A DNA stretch of 64,000 nt from Streptomyces sp. NBC_00285 (lineage in GTDB: Bacteria > Actinomycetota > Actinomycetes > Streptomycetales > Streptomycetaceae): NCBI RefSeq assembly GCF_036174265.1, contig NZ_CP108055.1, positions 5,456,001 through 5,520,000 of the forward strand, given 5' to 3'. Shown in pieces: positions 1 through 12,668 of the stretch. The notes under the pieces were generated by a model, which saw only the letters and a program-made list of their open reading frames with translations, was not told where the DNA came from and searched no databases. Each line of letters opens with the position of its first letter. The stretch's first letter is position 1. Made by a program: the position numbers and the translations under genes.

Positions 1-897
1 CGTGCCCTCCCCAACCGCCCGGTGGAGATTTCCACAGACGGTGTGCGGGCGACGGTGGTGTGCGGCTCCTCGCGGTTCACACTTCACACCCTGCCTGTGG
101 AGGAGTACCCGGCGCTGCCGCAGATGCCGACCGCCACCGGCACCGTCCCCGGTGAGGTCTTCGCCTCCGCCGCCGCCCAGGTCGCCATCGCGGCCGGCCG
201 TGACGACACGCTGCCCGTCCTGACCGGTGTGCGCATCGAGATCGAGGGCGACACCGTCACCCTGGCCTCCACCGACCGCTACCGCTTCGCGGTCCGTGAG
301 TTCCTGTGGAAGCCGGAGAACCCCGATGCGTCCGCGGTGGCCCTGGTGCCCGCCAAGACGCTCCTGGACACCGCCAAGGCGCTCACGAGCGGCGACAGCG
401 TCATCCTGGCGCTGTCCGGCTCGGGTGCGGGCGAAGGGCTGATCGGTTTCGAGGGCGCCGGCCGTCGTACGACGACGCGGCTCCTGGAGGGCGACCTTCC
501 GAAGTACCGCTCGCTGTTCCCCACGGAGTTCAACTCCATCGCCGTCATCGAGACCGCCCCGTTCGTGGAGGCCGTCAAGCGTGTGGCCCTGGTCGCCGAG
601 CGCAACACCCCCGTGCGGCTCAGCTTCGAGCAGGGTGTGCTCATCCTGGAGGCCGGTTCCAGCGACGACGCACAGGCTGTGGAGCGGGTCGACGCCCAGC
701 TGGAGGGCGACGACGTGTCGATCGCCTTCAACCCGACCTTCCTGCTGGACGGCCTGAGCGCGATCGACTCCCCGGTGGCCCAGCTCTCCTTCACGACGTC
801 CACCAAGCCCGCGCTGCTGAGCGGCAAGCCGGCCCTGGACGCCGAGGCTGACGAGGCCTACAAGTACCTGATCATGCCGGTGCGCCTCAGCGGCTGA
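1..897 (+). CDS. dnaN: DNA polymerase III sliding clamp (beta subunit), 5' end missing
   Basis: The reading frame is open from the first base and ends at 897, giving the last 298 residues of a protein that is normally about 376 residues, so roughly the first 80 are outside the window. The product is the ring-shaped clamp that holds DNA polymerase III on the template. The visible part covers most of domain II and all of domain III, including the stretch FASAAAQVAIAAGRDDTLPVLTGV and the terminal LIMPVRLSG, which is the typical clamp C-terminus that carries the partner-binding pocket. dnaA and oriC would lie just upstream. Identification rests on family recognition and on the gnd-recF-gyrB context. 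Confidence 0.96.
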   Translation, partial: RALPNRPVEISTDGVRATVVCGSSRFTLHTLPVEEYPALPQMPTATGTVPGEVFASAAAQVAIAAGRDDTLPVLTGVRIEIEGDTVTLASTDRYRFAVREFLWKPENPDASAVALVPAKTLLDTAKALTSGDSVILALSGSGAGEGLIGFEGAGRRTTTRLLEGDLPKYRSLFPTEFNSIAVIETAPFVEAVKRVALVAERNTPVRLSFEQGVLILEAGSSDDAQAVERVDAQLEGDDVSIAFNPTFLLDGLSAIDSPVAQLSFTTSTKPALLSGKPALDAEADEAYKYLIMPVRLSG

Positions 898-903
898 GCA
901 TGT

Positions 904-952
904 CGGCCGCTAGGCCGGGACGCCTGCCGGGGCTGCGGGGGGTTGTTCCCCC
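904..952 (+). terminator. weak hairpins after dnaN
   Basis: Two short hairpins follow the dnaN stop: CGGCC-gcta-GGCCG (904-917) and GGGGG-ttgtt-CCCCC (938-952). Neither is followed by a T run, so a terminator role is only an inference. Confidence 0.25.
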
Positions 953-1109
953 ATACGCTCGCAGCGGCTGGGCGGTCGCTGTCCGAAAGCCCCAGGTGAG
1001 GGCATACGTTTGAGCGCGTATGCCCACAGGTGTGCGTGAGCGTCCGGGTTTAGGCTCGGACGTGGGTACGAAAGTGCCTCACACGCCACCGCAACCTAAG
1101 GAACATCTG

Positions 1110-1985
1110 ATGGAGCTCGGTCTCGTCGGCCTCGGCAAGATGGGCGGCAACATGCGCGAGCGGATCCGCCGCGCAGGCCACACCGTGATCGGATACGACC
1201 GCAACCCGGACCTCGCCGATGTCCACAGCCTGAAGGAGCTTGTGGACGCGCTTGAGGGCCCGCGGGTCGTGTGGGTGATGGTCCCGGCCGGTGCGCCGAC
1301 CCAGGCCACCGTCGACGAGCTGGCCGAGCTCCTGGAGCCGGGGGACGTCGTGGTGGACGGCGGGAACTCCCGCTGGACGGACGACGAGAAGCACGCCGGG
1401 GAACTGGCCGCCAAGGGCATCGGCTTCGTCGACTGCGGTGTCTCCGGCGGTGTGTGGGGCCTGGAGAACGGCTATGCGCTGATGTACGGCGGCGACACGG
1501 AGAACGTCGCCAAGGTGCAGCCGGTCTTGGACGCCCTCAAGCCCAAGGGCGACGCGGGCGCGGTGCACGCGGGCAAGGTCGGTGCGGGCCACTTCGCGAA
1601 GATGGTCCACAACGGCATCGAGTACGCGATGATGCAGGCCTATGCCGAGGGCTGGGAGCTCCTGGAGAAGGTCCACTCCGTGACCGACGTCCGGGAGGTC
1701 TTCCGCTCCTGGCAGGAGGGCACAGTCATCCGTTCCTGGCTGCTCGACCTCGCGGTCAACGCCCTTGACGAGGACGAGCATCTGGAGAGGCTGCGCGGTT
1801 TCGCACAGGACTCCGGCGAGGGCCGGTGGACCGTGGAGGCCGCAATCGACCACGCGGTGCCGCTGCCGGCGATCACCGCGTCGTTGTTCGCGCGGTTTGC
1901 GTCCCGCCAGGACGACGCGCCGCAGATGAAGATGATCGCGGCGCTGCGCAACCAGTTCGGCGGCCACGCGGTCGAGACGAAGTAA
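1110..1985 (+). CDS. gnd: 6-phosphogluconate dehydrogenase, decarboxylating, short form
   Basis: Oxidises 6-phosphogluconate to ribulose 5-phosphate and CO2 in the pentose phosphate pathway, in the cytoplasm. The 291-residue product starts [20 protein letters not shown], a Rossmann nucleotide-binding motif, and has the substrate-binding VDGGNS stretch and the catalytic-helix region [18 protein letters not shown]. At about 290 residues it belongs to the short class, not the 470-residue class. The ATG at 1110 follows AAGGAACATCTG; an in-frame ATG at 1020 would add a non-homologous 30-residue lead, so 1110 is preferred. Sitting between dnaN and recF is the usual Streptomyces arrangement. Cofactor preference (NAD or NADP) cannot be read off here. 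Confidence 0.92.
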   Translation: MELGLVGLGKMGGNMRERIRRAGHTVIGYDRNPDLADVHSLKELVDALEGPRVVWVMVPAGAPTQATVDELAELLEPGDVVVDGGNSRWTDDEKHAGELAAKGIGFVDCGVSGGVWGLENGYALMYGGDTENVAKVQPVLDALKPKGDAGAVHAGKVGAGHFAKMVHNGIEYAMMQAYAEGWELLEKVHSVTDVREVFRSWQEGTVIRSWLLDLAVNALDEDEHLERLRGFAQDSGEGRWTVEAAIDHAVPLPAITASLFARFASRQDDAPQMKMIAALRNQFGGHAVETK

Positions 1986-2050
1986 TCCACAGGGCTGTTC
2001 GGCGATCTCAGGCCGACGGTCCACAAGCTGGGGGAGGTCGGCGCCCGACC

Positions 2051-3172
2051 ATGCACGTCACGCATCTGTCGCTTGCCGACTTCCGCTCGTACGCCCGGGT
2101 CGAGGTTCCGCTGGACCCGGGCGTCACCGCGTTCGTGGGTCCCAACGGGCAGGGCAAGACGAACCTGGTCGAGGCGATCGGCTATCTCGCCACGCTCGCC
2201 AGTCACCGGGTCTCCTCCGACGCCCCCCTCGTCCGCATGGGCGCCGACCGTGCCATCGTGCGGGCGCAGGTCAGACAGGGTGAGCGGCAGCAGCTGGTCG
2301 AGCTGGAGCTGAACCCCGGCCGGGCGAACCGGGCCCGGATCAACAGGTCTTCGCAGGTCAGGCCGCGTGATGTGCTCGGGATCGTGCGGACCGTACTGTT
2401 CGCGCCGGAGGATCTCGCGTTGGTGAAGGGCGATCCGGGTGAGCGGCGCCGTTTCCTGGACGAGCTGATCACTGCGCGCTCCCCGCGCATGGCGGGTGTG
2501 CGCTCCGACTACGAGCGTGTTCTCAAGCAGCGCAACACGCTGCTGAAGTCGGCCGCGCTCGCGCGACGGCACGGCGGCCGTTCGATGGATCTGTCGACGC
2601 TCGACGTCTGGGACCAGCATCTCGCGCGCGTGGGTGCGGAGTTGCTCGCCCAGCGGCTCGATCTGATCGCCGCGCTGCAGCCGCTGGCAGACAAGGCGTA
2701 CGAGCAGCTGGCGCCCGGCGGTGGTCCGGTCGCACTGGAGTACAAGCCGTCCGCGCCGGGTGAGGCGCACACGCGCGAGGATCTCCTGGAGCAGCTGATG
2801 GCCGCTCTCGCGGAGGTGCGCAAGCAGGAGATCGAGCGGGGCGTGACCCTCGTGGGGCCGCATCGGGACGATCTGAATCTCAAACTCGGTCAGCTGCCCG
2901 CCAAGGGGTACGCCTCGCACGGCGAGTCCTGGTCGTACGCGCTGGCGTTGCGCCTTGCGTCGTACGACCTCCTCAGGGCGGAGGGAAACGAGCCGGTGCT
3001 GATCCTGGACGACGTGTTCGCCGAGTTGGACACCCGGCGCCGTGAACGCCTGGCCGAGCTGGTCGCGCCCGGTGAGCAGGTGCTGGTGACGGCGGCGGTG
3101 GACGACGACGTGCCGCACGTGCTGACGGGGACGCGGTACGCGGTGTCCGAGGGGGCGGTGGAGCGCGTATGA
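2051..3172 (+). CDS. recF: DNA replication/repair protein RecF
   Basis: SMC-like ATPase that loads RecA at gapped DNA with RecO and RecR. The 373-residue product begins [19 protein letters not shown], has the Walker A motif GPNGQGKTN at residues 30-38, a signature-type region before PHRDDLNL, and a Walker [12 protein letters not shown] near residue 318. The length matches the family (about 360-375). The ATG at 2051 is chosen because MHVTHLSL is the conserved RecF N-terminus. Its stop overlaps the following dciA start (ATGA), which indicates translational coupling. Confidence 0.96.
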   Translation: MHVTHLSLADFRSYARVEVPLDPGVTAFVGPNGQGKTNLVEAIGYLATLASHRVSSDAPLVRMGADRAIVRAQVRQGERQQLVELELNPGRANRARINRSSQVRPRDVLGIVRTVLFAPEDLALVKGDPGERRRFLDELITARSPRMAGVRSDYERVLKQRNTLLKSAALARRHGGRSMDLSTLDVWDQHLARVGAELLAQRLDLIAALQPLADKAYEQLAPGGGPVALEYKPSAPGEAHTREDLLEQLMAALAEVRKQEIERGVTLVGPHRDDLNLKLGQLPAKGYASHGESWSYALALRLASYDLLRAEGNEPVLILDDVFAELDTRRRERLAELVAPGEQVLVTAAVDDDVPHVLTGTRYAVSEGAVERV

Positions 3173-3708
3173 GCGACGAAGAGGCCAAGACCCCCCCGGG
3201 GCCGGCCGAGCCGTCCGGTGTCGACCTCGCGCGCGTGGCGCTGCGGGCCGCCAAGGAGCAGGCACGCGCGCGTGGGGACGCGGCGCAGCAGAAGAAGCAG
3301 GCACGCCGTGGTGGCGGCCTGCGCTCCGGGGCGCGCGCCGACGGTCGCGACCCCATGGCTTTCGGCGCCGCCATCAACCGTCTGATCACCGAGCGCGGCT
3401 GGGAGACGCCCGCCGCGGTGGGCGGGGTGATGGGGCGCTGGCCGCAGATCGTGGGCGAGGACCTGGCCAAGCACTGTGCGCCGCAGACGTACGACGAGGA
3501 CGAGCGGGTGCTGGTGGTGCGCTGCGACTCGACGGCGTGGGCGACGAATCTGCGACTGCTCGCGCCGCAGCTGGTGGCCCGTCTGAACGAGGATCTCGGC
3601 CACGGCGCCGTGAAGGTGATCAAGGTGAACGGCCCCGGTGGTGCCCCCCGTCGCTACGGCCCGCTGCGCGCCCCCGGCAGCGTGGGACCCGGTGACACCT
3701 ACGGGTGA
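3169..3708 (+). CDS. dciA: DciA-family protein (DUF721)
   Basis: A 179-residue protein. After a charged, low-complexity N-terminus (residues 1-60, rich in Lys, Arg and Ala) comes the DUF721 fold: [18 protein letters not shown], then [15 protein letters not shown] and [21 protein letters not shown]. DciA is the ancestral bacterial helicase operator that helps load DnaB; in actinobacteria it typically lies between recF and gyrB, as here. The ATG overlaps the recF stop by 4 nt. Function is inferred from the family; nothing in this copy looks damaged. Confidence 0.88.
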   Translation: MSDEEAKTPPGPAEPSGVDLARVALRAAKEQARARGDAAQQKKQARRGGGLRSGARADGRDPMAFGAAINRLITERGWETPAAVGGVMGRWPQIVGEDLAKHCAPQTYDEDERVLVVRCDSTAWATNLRLLAPQLVARLNEDLGHGAVKVIKVNGPGGAPRRYGPLRAPGSVGPGDTYG

Positions 3709-3724
3709 CAGACATCACATCAAG

Positions 3725-3759
3725 GGCGTCGGCGGTGCCATTGGGGCGCCGCCGACGCC
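3725..3759 (+). terminator. Rho-independent-type hairpin after dciA
   Basis: A perfect 11-bp G+C-rich stem (GGCGTCGGCGG, 3725-3735, with CCGCCGACGCC, 3749-3759) with a 13-nt loop, followed by TTT. It lies 17 nt after the dciA stop and probably separates the dnaN-dciA block from gyrB. Confidence 0.7.
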
Positions 3760-3912
3760 TTTGTCGTAGCACCGCGCGCGGTTGCGAATCGCGACGTGAC
3801 TCCCAAGTAGCCAAGGGTTGACAGCCCGAAGCGCTGAAAGCCTCCTTGAGCCTCCTGGAGCCCCGCTCCGTATATGGGGACCCGGAAGACGCCGGTTGAG
3901 GGCGGCACATGA

Positions 3913-6153
<2,241 letters not shown>

Positions 6154-6195
6154 GTCGGTCTCAGCTGACCGCACCAGAAAGGATCTTCACCAGCA

Positions 6196-8793
<2,598 letters not shown>

Positions 8794-8811
8794 CACGAGG
8801 AGAGAGTCATC

Positions 8812-9612
8812 GTGAGCGGAGCCACGGGCGCCGGATCGACCGGAACCTCTACGGGGTCTTCCCCCGGCACGGGGGCGGACGGCGGCGGCCGTGGCTCTGC
8901 CGCGCGTGCGACAGAAGCGAACACGACGGATACGCACACGACTCAACTCAAGGCGATCAAGCCTCCCGCGACGGAGCCGCGCTCGCCTGAGACGCATGGA
9001 TCCCAGGGGGGACCTGTGACGGACACCCAGCCGCCGGCCCGGCCGACGGCGCCCGCCGCACCGCCGCAGGCGGCGGCCCAGCCGCATCCCGCGGCTCAGC
9101 CCCAGGCGCCCTCTCCGCTGCCGGGGGAACGCCAGCCGCAGCAGCAGACCGGTCCGTACCACCCGCCGCAGGCCTACCCGACACAGGCCACCCCGGCCGG
9201 TGCCGTACGCCGCCCGCGCACCGGTGCGCGCACCACGCCCCGTACGCGCAAAGCACGTCTGCGGGTGGCCAAGGCCGACCCGTGGTCCGTCATGAAGGTC
9301 AGCTTCCTGCTCTCCATCGCGCTGGGCATCTGCACGATCGTCGCGGCCGCCGTGCTGTGGATGGTCATGGACGCGATGGGTGTCTTCTCGACGGTCGGCG
9401 GGACGATCTCCGAGGCGACCGGTTCGAACGAGTCGAACGGCTTCGACCTCCAGGCGTTCCTCTCCCTGCCGAACGTCCTGATGTTCACGTCGATCATCGC
9501 GGTCATCGACGTCGTCCTCGCGACGGCACTCGCGACTCTCGGCGCGTTCATCTACAACCTCTCCGCGGGCTTCGTCGGCGGCGTCGAACTGACGCTGGCC
9601 GAAGACGAGTAA
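8812..9612 (+). CDS. DUF3566 membrane protein
   Basis: A 266-residue protein typically found downstream of gyrA in actinobacteria. The first 150 or so residues are low-complexity, rich in Pro, Ala, Gln and Thr. After a basic stretch (RTGARTTPRTRKARLRV) comes the DUF3566 domain with two predicted membrane helices, around VSFLLSIALGICTIVAAAVL and NVLMFTSIIAVIDVVLATAL. The long hydrophilic N-terminus is probably cytoplasmic. GTG at 8812 follows GAGGAGAGAG. Only 18 nt separate it from gyrA, so they are probably co-transcribed. The molecular function of DUF3566 is not known to me. Confidence 0.8.
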   Translation: MSGATGAGSTGTSTGSSPGTGADGGGRGSAARATEANTTDTHTTQLKAIKPPATEPRSPETHGSQGGPVTDTQPPARPTAPAAPPQAAAQPHPAAQPQAPSPLPGERQPQQQTGPYHPPQAYPTQATPAGAVRRPRTGARTTPRTRKARLRVAKADPWSVMKVSFLLSIALGICTIVAAAVLWMVMDAMGVFSTVGGTISEATGSNESNGFDLQAFLSLPNVLMFTSIIAVIDVVLATALATLGAFIYNLSAGFVGGVELTLAEDE

Positions 9613-9655
9613 CCAGTGCTTCAAACCTGTGGGGGCGGTCCTCGGGTAACCGATT

Positions 9656-9684
9656 TTGGGACTGCCCACGTCGTGCGCTAATCT
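9656..9684 (+). promoter_or_regulatory. putative promoter of tRNA-Ile
   Basis: TTGGGA (9656-9661), a 17-nt spacer, then TAATCT (9679-9684), about 40 nt before the tRNA. Read by eye against the vegetative consensus; not verified. Confidence 0.4.
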
Positions 9685-9724
9685 TCAGGAGTCAGCGCGC
9701 GGGTCACACCCCGCAGAGCGCGGC

Positions 9725-9798
9725 GGGGCTATAGCTCAGTTGGTTAGAGCGCATCCCTGATAAGGATGAGGCCACAGGTTCAAATCCTGTTAGCCCCA
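9725..9798 (+). tRNA. tRNA-Ile (anticodon GAT)
   Basis: A complete 74-nt cloverleaf: the acceptor strand GGGGCTA pairs with TAGCCCC, the anticodon GAT is at 9759-9761 in the loop CTGATAA, and the T arm contains GGTTCAAATCC. The discriminator base is A (9798), and the following CCA (9799-9801) is encoded in the DNA, unlike the Ala and Leu tRNAs in this window. Confidence 0.97.
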
Positions 9799-9804
9799 CC
9801 ACCA

Positions 9805-9847
9805 CGAAGACCTTCAGCCGATTCCGGTTGGGGGTCTTCGGCTTTTC
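9805..9847 (+). terminator. terminator after tRNA-Ile
   Basis: The stem CGAAGACC (9805-9812) pairs with GGTCTTCG (9833-9840) and is followed by GCTTTT. It starts 4 nt after the encoded CCA. Confidence 0.75.
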
Positions 9848-9931
9848 CCGGTGTGTTTCCGGGGGGTGGTGTACTCGGGACCGCCACTGCGTCGCGGTTC
9901 TGTGGGCGCCGGCGCATGTGGCTCCGCACCG

Positions 9932-10279
9932 TCAGTGGTCCCGGAGGGCGTCGGAGGCACGGTCGGCAAGGGCCTCGGTCGCCGCCGTGTCCGCGTCGTT
10001 CTCCGTGTCCGCGGGGGAGCGGTGGCGGCCGTGGGGGGTCTTGCCGTGAGCCTCGGCGCGGATGCGCTGCTTCATCGTCGGAGGCAGAGACCGGGGGTGG
10101 GACCAGAGTGCCGGGGACACCGCGGGCGACTCCGGGTGCACGGCGCTGCTGTTGCGGGCCGGCTGGGTCTGCGGTACGGCGGCCGCGGCGGTGGTCGTGA
10201 TGAGTCCGAGCGCGGTGAACAGCGCGAGGAAGGCGGTGATGACGACGGTCCACAACTTCATGACCTTGTTCTGAGCCAT
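9932..10279 (-). CDS. small secreted protein, DUF6344-like
   Basis: A 115-residue protein starting MAQNKVMKLWTVVITAFLAL, a clear signal peptide or membrane anchor ending in ALGLITTTAAAA. The rest is a hydrophilic Pro/Ala/His-rich tail that contains LPPTMKQRIRAEAHGKTPH. I recognise it as a conserved Streptomyces hypothetical family (DUF6344, from memory). GAGGGACC lies directly before the ATG at 10279. Function unknown; it stands alone between the tRNA and the divergent DLW-39 gene. Confidence 0.65.
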   Translation of the reverse strand: MAQNKVMKLWTVVITAFLALFTALGLITTTAAAAVPQTQPARNSSAVHPESPAVSPALWSHPRSLPPTMKQRIRAEAHGKTPHGRHRSPADTENDADTAATEALADRASDALRDH

Positions 10280-10617
10280 GGTCCCTCACTTTCGGCTTGG
10301 GCGATTTGCGTACTTTCCTCATGATGTGTATATGCGCCGCGAAATCACGGACCGGCGCCTGTGGCGCGTCGATCTTCAGATGAACACCACACGGATGGGT
10401 GCAAGCCGGTAGAAAAAGAGGAGAAGCGGGGCGATCGAGGCCGAAGTGACCTTCCGTGGAGATGTGATCACCCTCTGATCGGAGGTCCTTATTCCGCATC
10501 TACTGGGCTGTCCCGGACGGGAGTTGAGGGCCTGACGCAGGTCACCGATCGGTCTCGGTCGGTGTGTATAGTCGGGCGCCAGAGGTCCCCAACGTCAAGG
10601 AAAGACGAGGTCGCGCG
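10280..10617. other. intergenic region between divergent small genes
   Basis: 338 nt. Probably carries the divergent promoters of the DUF6344-like gene and the DLW-39 gene. TATAGT at 10567-10572 is a possible -10 for the latter, without a convincing -35. An 86-codon open frame across it has no recognisable content and I do not call it. Confidence 0.4.
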
Positions 10618-10746
10618 GTGAAGAAGCTTCTCCTGGTCGCACTGGCCGCTATCGGCGGGCTCCTCGTGTACCGCCAGATCCAGGCGGATCGCGCCGAGCA
10701 GGACCTGTGGACGGAGGCAACTGACTCCGTGCCCACGGGTTCGTGA
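10618..10746 (+). CDS. DLW-39 family small membrane-anchored protein
   Basis: A 42-residue protein, MKKLLLVALAAIGGLLVYRQ followed by IQADRAEQDLWTEATD. The DLW motif (here EQDLWTEAT) defines the actinobacterial DLW-39 family, which is typically located after gyrA. A single N-terminal membrane helix is followed by a short charged tail. GTG at 10618 follows AAGACGAGG; the reading frame stays open upstream to 10564 but the extension is not conserved-looking. Function unknown. Confidence 0.8.
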   Translation: MKKLLLVALAAIGGLLVYRQIQADRAEQDLWTEATDSVPTGS

Positions 10747-10770
10747 GTACCGAGATTCGATTCTGAGCAG

Positions 10771-10799
10771 ACCCCGGCCGTGGTTGCGGTCGGGGTTTT
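10771..10799 (+). terminator. terminator after the DLW-39 gene
   Basis: The 10-bp stem ACCCCGGCCG (10771-10780) with CGGTCGGGGT (10787-10796) has one G-T pair and runs directly into TTT. It lies in a 308-nt gap (10747-11054) in which I see nothing else. Confidence 0.7.
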
Positions 10800-11054
10800 G
10801 TGTTGCCTGGGCCGGGTTGGGGTTTCGGACGGCCGTGCGGATTGCAAGGGTGGGTGGGCGTCCGGCGGGGCAGGATGGGCCACGGTCGGCTGTGCGATCT
10901 GTCAGCGACGAGGTAGCGAGGCGGCGAGGCGACCCGGCAGGGTCGCAGCAGAGTTCAGGTCGTACGTCGCTTCTGTCGTATGAGCGGTCTGTCTCGGTCA
11001 CGTCGTGTGGACGGCCGGAGGAGCTTGGGCGCGGGCACGGAGGGGTGGCGCGGG

Positions 11055-12431
11055 ATGGGGCGGCGTACGGCGTGGTGGCGGGCGGCCGTCGTGGTGGCGG
11101 TGCTTGGAGCGGTGGCCGGTGCACCCGGGGTTCCCGTCTTCGCTGCCTCCGGCTCTCCTTCTCCTTCCGTGTCCACCTCCGACTCCCTTCCGAGTTCTCC
11201 CTCTTCCTCTGCTACGGCTTCCTCGTACGCCTTCGCCGAGGGCGCCCTGTCGGTAACGGGCGCGGTGGACACCGCGGGCGCCGAACTCCTGGAGCCCGGC
11301 ACGACCTACCGGAGTTCGCTGCCGAGCGTCGGCAAGGTCCGCTACCGCCTCGAACTCGACGGCACGTCGACCGTGTACGTCGCCGCCACGGCCGTACCTC
11401 CGGCGGATGCCGTGGTCACCGCCACGGAAGGCGTCAGGGTGTCCGTGCAGGACTCCGACGGCCACTCCTGTTCCGCGGCGGACACGGCCACCATCGGCGC
11501 CGGCCGCAGCCCGCGCCCCCTGACCGCGTGGGGCGCGCGGGTACTCCCGTCCAACCGGTCCCTGTGCCAGGGCTCCGGAACGTACTACGTCGTCGTCGAA
11601 CGGGTACTGCGCACCGAGTCCTCGCCCGGCGTCTGGGGCCTGGAGCTCTCGCCCGTCCGGGAACCCCGTCTGCGTCAGGCAGGTTCGACCAGCGCCCCCG
11701 AGGCCTGGGACTCCGCCACCCCCTCACCTCCCGGTGGTGCGGCCACGCAGCTCCGGGGCGGTGCGGGCTTCGGTTCGGCGGCGGTGCTGGAACAGGGGGT
11801 CTGGCGGGATGACCTACGGCCGGGGCAGACCGTGTTCTACAAGGTGCCGGTCGGCTGGGGGCAGCAGCTGTACGCCACCGCCGATCTGAGCAGTTCGAGC
11901 GATGGCGGGCCGAGCGGGAGCGCCTTCGTGCCGGGGGCGGTGAATCTGGCCCTGTACAACCCCGTGCGCGGGCTCGTCGACACCACGAGCGTCAGCTACA
12001 ACGGCAGCCAGAAGTCGGGGGCTCTCGCCGCCCTGCCGCCGGTCGGGTACGCCAACCGGTACGCCGTCTCCGACCGGGTCAGCGGGATGCGGTTCGCCGG
12101 GGCCTACTACCTCGTCGTGCATCTCGCCGCGCGGGTGGGCGGGGAGTTCGGCGACGGGCCGCTCGGGCTGACGCTGCGGGTGCGGGTGAAGGGGGAGGCG
12201 ACGGAAGGGCCCGGCTACGCGGGGCAGTCCGAGCCCTCGGGGATCTTCCAGGTCGGGCCTCCTGGGCAGGGGGCGGACGCTGGGGACGGCGCGGCCGCGG
12301 GGAACGGCGGCGGGGGCGCCGGCGCCGGGATGAAGCTGGTGGCTGTCGGGGGGATCGGGGCGGGGACCGTGGTGTTGGTGGTTCTCGGGGTGTGGACCGC
12401 GGTGGGGCGGCGGAGGGCTGCCGGTGTGTGA
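11055..12431 (+). CDS. secreted protein with C-terminal membrane anchor
   Basis: A 458-residue protein of unknown function. MGRRTAWWRAAVVVAVLGAV starts a signal peptide ending near PVFAASGS; a Ser/Pro-rich linker follows (residues 35-60). The body contains two similar beta-rich segments with FY-turn motifs (GTTYRSSLPSVGKVRYRLEL and RPGQTVFYKVPVGWGQQLYA). The C-terminus has a Gly/Ala linker, one membrane helix (LVAVGGIGAGTVVLVVLGVW) and a short Arg tail, which is a stop-transfer anchor and not an LPXTG signal. ATG 11055 is preferred over 10980 because GGAGGGG (11039-11045) precedes it by 9 nt and the signal peptide starts there. It resembles large exported proteins of actinomycetes, but I cannot name a family. 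Confidence 0.7.
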   Translation: MGRRTAWWRAAVVVAVLGAVAGAPGVPVFAASGSPSPSVSTSDSLPSSPSSSATASSYAFAEGALSVTGAVDTAGAELLEPGTTYRSSLPSVGKVRYRLELDGTSTVYVAATAVPPADAVVTATEGVRVSVQDSDGHSCSAADTATIGAGRSPRPLTAWGARVLPSNRSLCQGSGTYYVVVERVLRTESSPGVWGLELSPVREPRLRQAGSTSAPEAWDSATPSPPGGAATQLRGGAGFGSAAVLEQGVWRDDLRPGQTVFYKVPVGWGQQLYATADLSSSSDGGPSGSAFVPGAVNLALYNPVRGLVDTTSVSYNGSQKSGALAALPPVGYANRYAVSDRVSGMRFAGAYYLVVHLAARVGGEFGDGPLGLTLRVRVKGEATEGPGYAGQSEPSGIFQVGPPGQGADAGDGAAAGNGGGGAGAGMKLVAVGGIGAGTVVLVVLGVWTAVGRRRAAGV

Positions 12432-12668
12432 CGCGGCGGGGGTCGGGCGCCGGCGGGCAGGGGGTTGGGCACCGGGCACCTGTTTCGGATTGCGTGACGT
12501 TTGGGCTTGTGCTTGATCCAGGAACCCGGGCGGCTGGGGCTCGCGGGGATGTGAGGACGCGGGTGACCTCACACCGCGGGGGACTTGAAACCAGGCGTGA
12601 TTCAGGACCGCGGGGCGCCCGTCGCGCGGGCAGCTCCGGCTGGTGGGTTCTTCCGGGATGCCGGGCTC

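Noticed and set aside
3818..3823. TTGACA as the gyrB -35 box
   Set aside because: No -10-like hexamer occurs 16-19 nt downstream.
9932..10320. Cyclic-di-AMP (ydaO-type) riboswitch before the small secreted protein
   Set aside because: The leader is too short and lacks the conserved pseudo-symmetric motifs that I would expect.
10361..10621. 86-codon frame upstream of the DLW-39 gene
   Set aside because: No recognisable sequence and it covers the presumed promoter.
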